Below, one piece after another: positions 1 through 6,741 of a stretch of DNA of 10,448 nucleotides (position 1 is the stretch's first letter; each line of letters begins with the position of its first letter). The stretch is taken from NCBI GenBank assembly GCA_003559065.1, contig PWMZ01000020.1, positions 1-10,448 of the forward strand, given 5' to 3'. This DNA comes from Candidatus Nealsoniibacteriota bacterium. GTDB lineage: Bacteria; Patescibacteriota; Minisyncoccia; Minisyncoccales; GWA2-38-27. The position numbers were made by a program, and so were the translations under genes. Under the pieces are notes generated by a model. The model did not search any database and was not told the DNA's origin. It was given only the letters and a program-made list of their open reading frames with translations.

Positions 1-474
1 ACAAAAGAAATAGATTTTGCTTATATTGCTGGGTTTCTTGACGGCGATGGAAGTATTATGTTTCAAGTTAAAAAAAGAACTGATTATTTAAACAGAAAAC
101 GATTAATGTTTACTATCTGCTTTTATCAAGATACTAGACATGAAAAACCGCTTTTCTGGATAAAAAATAAATTAAAGATTGGATATATATCTCGAAGAAA
201 AGATGGTATGACCGAATTAAGAATTAACGGGTATAGGCAAGTACAAAAAATACTTAAAAGATTGTATCCTTATCTTAGATTTAAAAAGAATCAGGTTAAG
301 TATTTATTTAAAGCCTTACAAATCCTAGAAGAAAGAAAAATTAATGAATTGACAAAGTTGGATAAAAAAACAATAATAAATAGCTTAGTCGCCGTAAGGA
401 AGGAAACATATCAATCTGGTAAAAAAAGTTCAAAAAAATTAGCGCAAGATCTAGAGGCAATAATGAAATTTTAG
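1..474 (+). CDS. LAGLIDADG homing endonuclease, I-CreI-like, 5' end cut by window edge
   Basis: The frame is open from base 1, and the visible 157 residues begin just before a single LAGLIDADG motif, IAGFLDGDGS (residues 9-18), so only a few N-terminal residues are probably missing. The ATG at 58 lies after this motif and cannot be the true start. One motif in a protein of about 160 residues implies a homodimer. The order of elements resembles I-CreI as I remember it: the LAGLIDADG helix, then GYISRRK (residues 61-67), then YPYLRFKKNQ (residues 89-98), where I-CreI has its catalytic lysine; Lys95 would be the equivalent here, and Asp16 the metal ligand. Such enzymes cut intron-less alleles to spread the intron. 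The gene lies inside the intron, ends about 10 bases before conserved core sequence, and is thus probably housed in the P6 loop, as in the chloroplast intron encoding I-CreI. Confidence 0.88.
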   Translation, partial: TKEIDFAYIAGFLDGDGSIMFQVKKRTDYLNRKRLMFTICFYQDTRHEKPLFWIKNKLKIGYISRRKDGMTELRINGYRQVQKILKRLYPYLRFKKNQVKYLFKALQILEERKINELTKLDKKTIINSLVAVRKETYQSGKKSSKKLAQDLEAIMKF

Positions 475-483
475 TTTGTCCCC

Positions 484-599
484 GTAACGACTTTATTTTG
501 TAGAGAACAAAATAGGATAGTGAAATTAAATCACTATAATACGCCGACTCCATTTTTACAATGGATGAAGATATAGTCTAAGCCCACAGAAATGTCGGG
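484..599 (+). ncRNA. Group I catalytic core, 3' half: P7, P7.1/P7.2, P8, P9
   Basis: AACGACT (486-492) matches the R element and AAGATATAGTCT (568-579) the S element; GACT (489-492) pairs with AGTC (575-578) to form P7. Between them are three hairpins. The first is ATTTTGT/ACAAAAT (495-501 with 507-513), the second ATAGTGA/TCACTAT (517-523 with 531-537), and the third TCCATT/AATGGA (549-554 with 560-565). Two extra hairpins straight after the R element are the P7.1/P7.2 hallmark of subgroup IA, as in the phage T4 td intron; the third would then be P8. After S comes CCCACA-GAAA-TGT-c-GGG (583-599), a P9 hairpin with a GAAA tetraloop. The helix names are my inference; the pairings are visible. 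Confidence 0.8.
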
Positions 600-607
600 A
601 TTACTTG

Positions 608-833
608 ACGAGAGGACCGTGAGGAACTAACCTCTGGTGTACCAGCTGTTCTGCCAAGAGCATTGCTGGGTAGCTAAGTTAGGAAGGGATAAGCGCTGAA
701 AGCATATAAGCACGAAGCCCATCCCAAGATTAGGATTTATTGACTTCTCAAAGACTATGAGTTTGATAGGCTGTAAGTGTAAGGATAGCAATATCTTTAG
801 CTGAGCAGTACTAATAAGTCATGCAATTTTATT
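608..833 (+). rRNA. rrl: 23S ribosomal RNA, last exon
   Basis: The exon starts inside the sarcin-ricin loop, ACGAGAGGACC, with its GAGA tetraloop at 610-613. Further landmarks of the 23S 3' region follow in order: CTGGTGTACC, GGGTAGCTAAGTT, GGGATAAGCGCTGAAAGCAT, TAAGCACGAAGCCC, GTTTGATAGGC, and GAGCAGTACTAATAAG near 804-819. By comparison with E. coli this is roughly residue 2657 to the end (about 2904). The 3' end is approximate, because it is defined by pairing with the 5' end of the molecule, which lies outside the window. The rest of the gene and the intron 5' half lie to the left. Confidence 0.93.
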
Positions 834-885
834 ACTCTTGTTTCTAGCAAGAAGCTTGGTTGATAATTGATAATTGTAGGTATTA

Positions 886-994
886 TAAGGAAGCTATACT
901 GGAAGTGCTCCACCCGTTCTCGTTCCGAACACGGAAGTGAAATCTTCCAAGGCCGATGATAGCGCTTAGGCGTGAAAGTAGGTAGCTTCCCTAT
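886..994 (+). rRNA. rrf: 5S ribosomal RNA
   Basis: The core aligns well with Bacillus-type 5S rRNA: CTCCACCCGTTCTCGTTCCG, CGAACACGGAAGTGAAATC, GGCCGATGATAG and GTGAAAGTAGG occur in the right order and spacing. The terminal helix is GGAAGCTA (889-896) with TAGCTTCC (983-990). The pairing continues outward, AATTGTAGGTATTATA (872-887) with TATAATGCCTATAATT (992-1007), so the precursor carries a stem much longer than the usual ten or so pairs. The mature ends given here come from alignment and may be off by several bases. It follows the 23S gene with only about 50 bases between and no tRNA in the spacer. Confidence 0.93.
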
Positions 995-1008
995 AATGCC
1001 TATAATTC

Positions 1009-1034
1009 AAAGCCCTTTTACAGGGCTTTTATTT
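1009..1034 (+). terminator. Intrinsic terminator of the rRNA operon
   Basis: AAAGCCCT (1009-1016) pairs with AGGGCTTT (1022-1029) over eight base pairs with a five-base loop, and is followed by TTTTATTTT (1027-1035). It lies a few bases after the 5S processing stem, so it ends the rRNA transcript. The loop and downstream arm also contain the -35 element of the next promoter. Confidence 0.85.
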
Positions 1035-1045
1035 TAAGCTATAAT
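1017..1045 (+). promoter_or_regulatory. Sigma-70-type promoter of the mreC operon, inside the rRNA terminator
   Basis: TTTACA (1017-1022, five of six to TTGACA) and TATAAT (1040-1045, perfect) are separated by exactly 17 bases. The expected start of transcription is about 1051-1053, at or directly beside the mreC start codon at 1053, so the mRNA would be leaderless or nearly so. No ribosome binding site could be transcribed from it. The -35 box lies in the loop of the terminator hairpin, so promoter and terminator share DNA. Confidence 0.65.
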
Positions 1046-1052
1046 TAAATTG

Positions 1053-1757
1053 ATGAAAAAAATATTAATAATTATTTTTATCTTTTTTTTATTCTTAAAT
1101 TTTCTTCCAGAAAAAACAAGATCTTTTTTCTATAATATTTCATCTCCCATCCAAACTTTTTTTTGGCAACAAGGCCAAGATTTTTTTAGTTTTTCCGAAA
1201 CAATATTTAAAATCAGCTCTTTTAAAGAAAGGATGGAAGAGCTACAAAAAGAGAATAGAAAATTAAAATTAGAAAATATTTTTTTGCAAGAACTAGAAAA
1301 AGAAAATAAGGTTTTGAAAGAGGCTTTAGATATTAAGTTGAACGATCAGTTTAGATTGGATCTTGCTAGGATTCTTTCAAGAAAAAATAATTATCTTTTG
1401 ATTAATAAATCGGCCGAAGAAGACTCTTTGTTGATTACCGAAGACAAAGTATTAGTTGGAAAAGTAGTTGAGTCTTTTTCTAACCAATCAAAGGTAAAAA
1501 TAATTACCCATTCTAATAGTAGTTTTAATGCGGAAATTTTGGAAAAAAATATTTCCGGGTTATTGAACGGAACAAAACTAGACTTAATTCCTTCGGATAA
1601 AAATGTGGAAAAAGGGGATATTGTCACCAGTAAAGAATTTTTAATAGGAAAAGTTGTAAAAGTTATCAAAAAAGATGTAGAGCCCTTTCTAACGATTGAA
1701 GTAGAGCCGGCCTTTAATATTAGAAAATTAAACTATTTGTTTATTATTAATGATTAA
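1053..1757 (+). CDS. mreC: Rod shape-determining protein MreC (short form)
   Basis: MreC is a membrane-anchored periplasmic scaffold of the elongasome; it binds MreD and activates PBP2 for side-wall peptidoglycan synthesis. The 234-residue protein has a basic start and one hydrophobic segment (about residues 4-19), then a coiled coil (about residues 55-95, rich in E, K and L), then a beta-rich domain with the family-like signatures VLVGKVVESFSNQSKVKIIT and EKGDIVTSKEF. It is shorter than the E. coli protein (367) because it lacks a C-terminal extension. I chose ATG 1053; a TTG at 1050 directly before it is possible but adds only one residue. The last eight bases overlap mreD. The identification rests on architecture, motifs and the mreD-mrdA neighbours. 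Confidence 0.9.
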   Translation: MKKILIIIFIFFLFLNFLPEKTRSFFYNISSPIQTFFWQQGQDFFSFSETIFKISSFKERMEELQKENRKLKLENIFLQELEKENKVLKEALDIKLNDQFRLDLARILSRKNNYLLINKSAEEDSLLITEDKVLVGKVVESFSNQSKVKIITHSNSSFNAEILEKNISGLLNGTKLDLIPSDKNVEKGDIVTSKEFLIGKVVKVIKKDVEPFLTIEVEPAFNIRKLNYLFIIND

Positions 1758-2037
1758 ATATATAATTTCCTTATTTTTACTTTATTTTTTAGTTTTATTT
1801 CAAACAAGTTTTTTGGTAGACTTGTTCAATCTTACTTTTTGGGTAATTATTTTTTGGTCATTCTTAGAAAAAAAAGAGAGTGACTTGGCTTTTTTTAATG
1901 CTTTAATTGGTGGATTTTTTCTAGATATTTTTTCTAATAATTTCATTGGCTTTAATATTATAATTTTATTAACATTAACTTTTTTAATAAAATATTTAAT
2001 AAGGCCTCATGTTAAAATTCCATATGTCGAAAGATAA
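1750..2037 (+). CDS. mreD: Rod shape-determining protein MreD, truncated-size form
   Basis: MreD is a small integral membrane partner of MreC in the elongasome. The 95 residues are almost all hydrophobic, with about four membrane segments (near 3-24, 28-41, 47-62, 66-85). LVLFQTSFL near the start and GGFFLDIFSN in the middle fit the family pattern. The usual length is about 160 residues with five or six segments, so the C-terminal part is missing. The gene ends normally, within the start of mrdA, so this looks like a genuine short form rather than a frameshift. The assignment depends strongly on the position between mreC and mrdA, because the protein itself is low in complexity. Confidence 0.78.
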   Translation: MIKYIISLFLLYFLVLFQTSFLVDLFNLTFWVIIFWSFLEKKESDLAFFNALIGGFFLDIFSNNFIGFNIIILLTLTFLIKYLIRPHVKIPYVER

Positions 2038-3892
2038 ACATCAATTAGAGCCTAATGATATTTTTTTAGATAATTTGGCTCAAAAAAAAGAACAAGAGCT
2101 AGGAATTTCTTCTAAGAGAAAAGAAGTCAAGATTTCTCAGAAAAAATTTTTAAGCTTGTTTTCTTTATTTTTTATTTTGATTTTTTTTCTTTTTCTTTTT
2201 ACTTTTTATTTCCAAGCCTTCAGGGTTAAGAATTTTCAAGCTTTAGCTAATCAGAATAAATACCTATCCAGCTCTTTAACAGCTGGTAGGGGAGTTATCT
2301 ATGATAATTCGGGAAAACAATTAGCTTCTAATAGAGTTGTCTTTAATCTTTATCTAGACCTAGAAAAAGCCACCAACGAAGAACTGGAAGAAATAAAGAA
2401 TATTATAGATTTTGATTCAGGGACAGAAAAAGACAATATATTTTTTAAAGAAAACATTGATATTGAAACCCTAATTTTCCTTAAATCAAGAAGTTTCCCC
2501 TTTGTTTTTTATGAGCAGTCTTTAGTAAGAGAATATGAAAATCCTGAAGTATTTTCTCATCTTTTAGGTTATATTGGTAAAATAAGTAAAGAAGAATTAG
2601 AAAGATATGAAGATTATTCTTTACAAGATTATATTGGAAAAATGGGGTTAGAAAGATCCTATGATAATTACTTGAGAAAAAGACCAGGAGAATTATTAGC
2701 AGAAAGAGATAGTTTAGGAAATATTATTTCTGAAAAAATTGTTTCTTTGCCCGAACCTGGGTACAATCTGGAGTTGTGGATAGACTCTGACTTACAAATA
2801 AAATTATATCAAGAACTAGAAGAAGTTCTAAATAATATTGGCTCTAATAGAGCGGCTGCTGTTGCTATTGACCCTAAAACTGGGGGTATTTTATCTATGG
2901 TTAGTGTTCCTGGGTATAATAATAATCTTTTCTCGACTAAGGATTATCAGAAAATTCAAGAAACTTTTGAAGATCCAAGGCAACCTTTTTTCAATAGGGC
3001 AATCAGCGGTCTTTATGCCACTGGCTCTACCATTAAACCCTTAACTGGGGTAGCGGCCCTAGAAGAAGGTATTATTTCTTCAAAAAAGCAAATAAATTGT
3101 AAGGGTCAAATAACTGTTCCTCATAGTTATGATCCATCAATAATTTATAATTTTAGAGATTTAAGAGTGCATGGCTTATCGGACATGCAAAAAGCTATTG
3201 CCGAATCTTGCAATGTTTATTTTTATATCATAGGTGGCGGATACGAAGGTCAGAAAGGGTTAGGATCTAGTAAAATAAAAGAATATCTTGAAACCTTTGG
3301 TTGGGGGAAAATTACCGGCATTGATATTCCAGGAGAAAAAAGAGGTTTTATTCCATCTCCTGAATGGAAAAGAGAGATAAAAAATGAAAACTGGTGGACC
3401 GGTGACACTTATAATTTTTCTATTGGACAGGGAGATCTTGATATTACCCCCTTGCAAGTAGCTAATTCTTATTCTATAATAGCAAACAAGGGAACTTTTT
3501 TTTCTCCTAAAATAGTAAAAAATATTTTAGACCAAGAAAAAAATATTATTAAAAAAATTAAACCGGAGATTATACAAGAAAACCTATTTTTAGAAAAAAA
3601 CCTAGAAACTGTTAGAGAAGGAATGAGAAGAGCAGTTACTGGAGAAGGGGTCCCTAATGCTTCAGCTAGAATTTTACAATCTTTGCCTGTTAGTTCAGCT
3701 GCTAAAACGGGAACGGCTCAAACCTCAAGAGAAAACCGGTATCATAACTGGATTACTGTTTTTGCCCCTTATGACGACCCAGAGATCGTTTTAACAATAA
3801 TAATAGAGGATGTTGAGGGGATTCAGTTGGCTTCTTCATTAGTTGCCCAAAGAACCCTAGACTGGTATTTTAAAGAAAAATATGATAACTAA
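2009..3892 (+). CDS. mrdA: Class B penicillin-binding protein 2 (peptidoglycan transpeptidase)
   Basis: This is the elongasome transpeptidase, which cross-links peptide stems in the side wall. The 627 residues comprise a cytoplasmic basic stretch (1-46), one membrane anchor (about 47-69), a pedestal/dimerisation domain starting with the typical RGVIYDNSGKQLASN (94-108), and a transpeptidase domain. The three active-site motifs are intact: STIK (Ser340, Lys343), SCN (400-402) and KTGTAQ (566-571). GLERSYD (213-219) is typical of PBP2. Two starts are possible: ATG 2009, preceded by AAGG at 2001-2004, and ATG 2024. The overlap with mreD is 29 or 14 bases accordingly. A RodA-type glycosyltransferase, its usual partner, is not beside it. 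PBP3 (ftsI) is less likely given the mreC-mreD context. Confidence 0.94.
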   Translation: MLKFHMSKDKHQLEPNDIFLDNLAQKKEQELGISSKRKEVKISQKKFLSLFSLFFILIFFLFLFTFYFQAFRVKNFQALANQNKYLSSSLTAGRGVIYDNSGKQLASNRVVFNLYLDLEKATNEELEEIKNIIDFDSGTEKDNIFFKENIDIETLIFLKSRSFPFVFYEQSLVREYENPEVFSHLLGYIGKISKEELERYEDYSLQDYIGKMGLERSYDNYLRKRPGELLAERDSLGNIISEKIVSLPEPGYNLELWIDSDLQIKLYQELEEVLNNIGSNRAAAVAIDPKTGGILSMVSVPGYNNNLFSTKDYQKIQETFEDPRQPFFNRAISGLYATGSTIKPLTGVAALEEGIISSKKQINCKGQITVPHSYDPSIIYNFRDLRVHGLSDMQKAIAESCNVYFYIIGGGYEGQKGLGSSKIKEYLETFGWGKITGIDIPGEKRGFIPSPEWKREIKNENWWTGDTYNFSIGQGDLDITPLQVANSYSIIANKGTFFSPKIVKNILDQEKNIIKKIKPEIIQENLFLEKNLETVREGMRRAVTGEGVPNASARILQSLPVSSAAKTGTAQTSRENRYHNWITVFAPYDDPEIVLTIIIEDVEGIQLASSLVAQRTLDWYFKEKYDN

Positions 3893-4298
3893 AAAAACAT
3901 TAGAAAAACTAAAAAAGGATTTGAAAAGACTAGAGGAAGAAAGAAAAGAAGTTGCTAAAAAAATTAAGAAAGCAGCTGCTTATGGGGATTTGAAAGAAAA
4001 CGCCGAATATCATGAAGCCAAAGATGAGCAAGCCTTACTAGAAGGCAAGATTTTAAAATTAAAAAATCTAATAAAAAACTCAAAAATAGCTGAAAAAGGG
4101 CAAAAAGATATTGTTCAAATTGGTTCTAAAATAAAAACTGATCAAGCAGAAATAGAGATTGTTGATTCCTTGGATTCCGACCCCTTAAACTGGAAGATAT
4201 CGTCTGAATCTCCTTTAGGAAAAGTTTTTTTAGGTCGTAAAAAAGGGGAGGTGGTAGAATTTCAATCAGAAAAATATAAAATATTAGAAATAAAATGA
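3882..4298 (+). CDS. greA: Transcription elongation factor GreA
   Basis: GreA enters the secondary channel of RNA polymerase and makes it cleave backtracked RNA, rescuing stalled complexes. The 138 residues have the N-terminal antiparallel coiled coil (about 4-75) with the tip sequence YGDLKENAEYHEAKDEQ, in which Asp36 and Glu39 match the catalytic-metal residues Asp41 and Glu44 of E. coli. A C-terminal FKBP-like domain follows with the signature ISSESPLGKVFLGRKKGE. The protein is about 20 residues shorter than the E. coli one, through small deletions rather than loss of a domain. The start overlaps the end of mrdA by 11 bases, so translation is probably coupled. The gene ends in TGA, shared with the next start. 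Confidence 0.96.
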   Translation: MITKKTLEKLKKDLKRLEEERKEVAKKIKKAAAYGDLKENAEYHEAKDEQALLEGKILKLKNLIKNSKIAEKGQKDIVQIGSKIKTDQAEIEIVDSLDSDPLNWKISSESPLGKVFLGRKKGEVVEFQSEKYKILEIK

Positions 4299-5230
4299 AA
4301 GCATTAATTATTCCTCATAATAATTCAGACACCGACGCAATTGTTTCAGCTATTGTTCTTGAAGATTTTTTCAAAAAAATTAAGCTTCCTTATTTTAAAG
4401 AATATGATTTTCAGGCCAAAAGGGGAGGGGACTTAAATAAAGAAGTAGAATTCATTTTAAAACATTTTAAACAAAAACAACCCCTATTAATTAAAAGCAT
4501 TGAAAACAAAAAAGTATTTTTAGTGGACCATGGTTCCTTTGAAGAATCTTTCCCGGGTTGTGATAAAGCAGAAATTTTAGGAATTTTAGATCACCATAAA
4601 TTAGGGGGGATAAAAACCCATTTTCCTGTTTTTTATCGTTCCGAACCAGTAGGAGCTACCAGCACCGTTCTATCTAAAATGTTTTTAGAGAACAATTTTA
4701 AACTAACTAAAAAAAGAGCTGGCCTTTTGTTGGCTGGTGTTTTGTCCGATACTTTTGGCCTTACTTCTCCTACTACTACTTTAGAAGATAAAAGAATGGT
4801 AAAAATTTTAAGTAGAATTGCTAACGAAAATATTCAAAAATTAACTAAAAAAATTTTTGAGATGAAGTCTGATATTTCTGACATTTCAACTACTAAATTA
4901 ATTAATAAGGACTATAAAGAATTTCAGGCTGGAAAAACAAAATTTGGCATTGGTGTTTTTGAAACAGTAGACACCAAAAAAGCCAAAGAAAGAGATTTAT
5001 TGGTTAATCTGAAAAAAATCAAAAAAGAAAAAAAAATAGATTTAATATTTTTTGTTTTAATTGATATTTTGAAAAATGATAGCGAAATGTTATTGTTAGA
5101 AGAGGAAAAAAAAGTAGCCGAAAAGGCTTTTAATAAAAAAGAAGAAAATAATTATATTTTTCTTCCTGGGGTTTCTTCTAGAAAAAAACAAATCCTTCCT
5201 CCTTTAGCTAAATATTTAGAAAAAAAATGA
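4295..5230 (+). CDS. ppaC: Manganese-dependent inorganic pyrophosphatase, family II (DHH superfamily)
   Basis: The enzyme hydrolyses pyrophosphate to phosphate in the cytoplasm, pulling biosynthetic reactions forward, including the aminoacylation catalysed by the next gene. The 311 residues match family II in both domains. In the DHH domain the metal ligands are all present: His8, Asp12 and Asp14 in PHNNSDTDA, Asp78 in LVDH, Asp99-His100-His101, and Asp152 in GVLSDT. In the DHHA2 domain the substrate-binding SRKKQ is at 295-299. IDILKNDSE and VEPV-like EPVGATST match the Bacillus protein. The first motif departs from the usual GHxNPDTD (PHNNSDTD), but no ligand is lost. A general DHH phosphoesterase such as NrnA or RecJ is unlikely because of the SRKKQ end. 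The start overlaps greA by four bases (ATGA). Confidence 0.92.
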   Translation: MKALIIPHNNSDTDAIVSAIVLEDFFKKIKLPYFKEYDFQAKRGGDLNKEVEFILKHFKQKQPLLIKSIENKKVFLVDHGSFEESFPGCDKAEILGILDHHKLGGIKTHFPVFYRSEPVGATSTVLSKMFLENNFKLTKKRAGLLLAGVLSDTFGLTSPTTTLEDKRMVKILSRIANENIQKLTKKIFEMKSDISDISTTKLINKDYKEFQAGKTKFGIGVFETVDTKKAKERDLLVNLKKIKKEKKIDLIFFVLIDILKNDSEMLLLEEEKKVAEKAFNKKEENNYIFLPGVSSRKKQILPPLAKYLEKK

Positions 5231-6741
5231 GATTAAGATTTCCTCCATCTCCAACCGGAGTTCTACACATTGGTAATGCCAGAACCGCTTTGTTTAATTT
5301 TCTTCTTGTCCAAAAAGAAAAGGGCAATTTAATTTTAAGAATAGAAGATACTGACCAAGAAAGATCTAAAGCATCTTTTGAGCAAGATATTGTTACTAAT
5401 TTAAAATGGTTAGGAATTGAGTGGCATGAAGGACCAGATATCGGCGGTCAATATGGCCCCTATCGGCAATCAGAAAGAGAAGAAATATATAAAAAACACA
5501 TTAAAAAACTTATCAGTGAGAATAAAGCCTACTATTGTTTTTGTTCTCCTGAAGAATTAAATGCAGAAAAACAGTATCAAATGAGCATTGGTAAGCCTAC
5601 TCAATATAGTCAAAAATGCCGAAGCATGAGCCAAGTAGAAATTAATCAAAAATTAAAAGAAAATCAGCCATTTATTATTAGATTTAAAACCCCAGATAAG
5701 GAAATAAAATTTTCCGATTTAATAAGAGGAGAAATAAAATTTGACACTAAACTTATTGATGATTTTGCTATTGCTAAAAGTGTTGAAAAACCTTTATATA
5801 ACTTAGCAGTTACTATAGATGATTTTGAAATGAAAATTAGTCATATTTTAAGAGGAGAGGATCTTTTGCCCAATACCCCAAAGCAAATATTAATCCAGGA
5901 AGCTTTAGGCTTTACTACTCCTTTGTATGGCCATCTTCCGGTTATTTTAGGCCCAGACAAAAGCAAATTAAGTAAAAGACATGGAGCAACAGCAATTGAA
6001 GAATATAAAAATGATGGTTATTTAAAAGAAACAATTATTAACTTTCTAGCTTTTTTAGGATGGAACCCGGGCGATGAAAAGGAAATTTATTCGATAAAAG
6101 AATTAATAAAAGATTTTTCTCTCGAGAAAACTCAAAAATCAGCCGCTATTTTTAACTTAGAAAGATTAAATTATTTAAATGGTTTCTATATCAGGAAAAA
6201 AGATATTTCAGAATTAACTCAATTATGTATTCCTTATTTAGACTTAATAGAACCAGTTATAGCTACCGAGCAATATCCGCCAGCTTATGGAGGGCAGCAA
6301 CTTATTCATAATTACAAAATTAAAGAAACAGGCGAAACAATTTCTTTTCCATATTTAGAAAAAATCATAGGTTTATATCAAGAAAGATTAAAAAAATTAT
6401 CAGAAATAACCGAACTCACTTCCTATTTTTTTCAGAAAGAGTTATCTTATGATAAAGCTTTATTAAAATGGAAAGAAAGAGATCCTAAAGATGCTCTTGA
6501 CAAATTAGAAAAAGAGTTAAATAATATAGAAGAATGGAAATTTGATAATTTGAATAAAAAGTTGTCAGAACTATCTTTAGACTTTGCTCAAGAGATAGGC
6601 GAGGGCAAGAATAGGGGATATATAATGTGGCCATTAAGAGTAGCTTTGACTGGTAAAAAGTCATCAGCTGGGCCAATTGAAATAGCGGCAGTTTTAGGCA
6701 AAGAAAAAACATTAGAAAGGGTTAAAAAAGCAAAAAAATGA
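5227..6741 (+). CDS. gltX: Glutamyl-tRNA synthetase (class I)
   Basis: GltX charges tRNA with glutamate using ATP. The 504 residues are a normal length. The HIGH-type signature is HIGN (14-17) after RFPPSPTGVL, and the KMSKS-type loop is KLSKR (247-251). YCFCSPEEL (103-111) together with Tyr127 and Cys131 resembles the zinc-binding element of bacterial GluRS (Cys104, Cys106, Cys131). The C-terminal anticodon-binding helical domain runs from about 310 to the end and carries GYIMWPLRVALTGKKSSAGP (459-478), typical of the family. Many bacteria without GlnRS charge tRNA(Gln) with this enzyme and then amidate it; whether that holds here cannot be told from the window. The gene starts in the ppaC stop (ATGA) and ends overlapping the next start. 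Confidence 0.97.
   Translation: MRLRFPPSPTGVLHIGNARTALFNFLLVQKEKGNLILRIEDTDQERSKASFEQDIVTNLKWLGIEWHEGPDIGGQYGPYRQSEREEIYKKHIKKLISENKAYYCFCSPEELNAEKQYQMSIGKPTQYSQKCRSMSQVEINQKLKENQPFIIRFKTPDKEIKFSDLIRGEIKFDTKLIDDFAIAKSVEKPLYNLAVTIDDFEMKISHILRGEDLLPNTPKQILIQEALGFTTPLYGHLPVILGPDKSKLSKRHGATAIEEYKNDGYLKETIINFLAFLGWNPGDEKEIYSIKELIKDFSLEKTQKSAAIFNLERLNYLNGFYIRKKDISELTQLCIPYLDLIEPVIATEQYPPAYGGQQLIHNYKIKETGETISFPYLEKIIGLYQERLKKLSEITELTSYFFQKELSYDKALLKWKERDPKDALDKLEKELNNIEEWKFDNLNKKLSELSLDFAQEIGEGKNRGYIMWPLRVALTGKKSSAGPIEIAAVLGKEKTLERVKKAKK

Larger units (their letters stand above)
1..607 (+). ncRNA. Group I intron (3' part) interrupting the 23S rRNA gene
   Basis: The sequence before base 608 does not match 23S rRNA, while from ACGAGAGGACC (608-618) on it does. 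The last intron base would be G607, the conserved terminal guanosine of group I introns. The missing upstream exon should end ...AGT, which supplies the usual U at the 5' splice site. Core elements typical of group I introns lie between the endonuclease gene and the junction (see the core entry). The 5' half of the intron, including P1, P3 5' strand, P4 and P5, lies outside the window, so the subgroup and full fold cannot be settled here. Confidence 0.87.

Noticed and set aside
539..551. GCCGACTCC (543-551) as the R element instead of AACGACT at 486-492
   Set aside because: It would leave room for only one hairpin before the S element and none for P3; the earlier position gives a complete group IA order.
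341..553. Minus-strand open frame of 70 codons opposite the endonuclease end and intron core
   Set aside because: It lies over sequence already explained by the endonuclease and the P7-P8 structure, and its protein is low in complexity with no recognisable feature.
834..871. A tRNA gene in the 23S-5S spacer
   Set aside because: The spacer is under 50 bases and shows no T-loop or acceptor stem.
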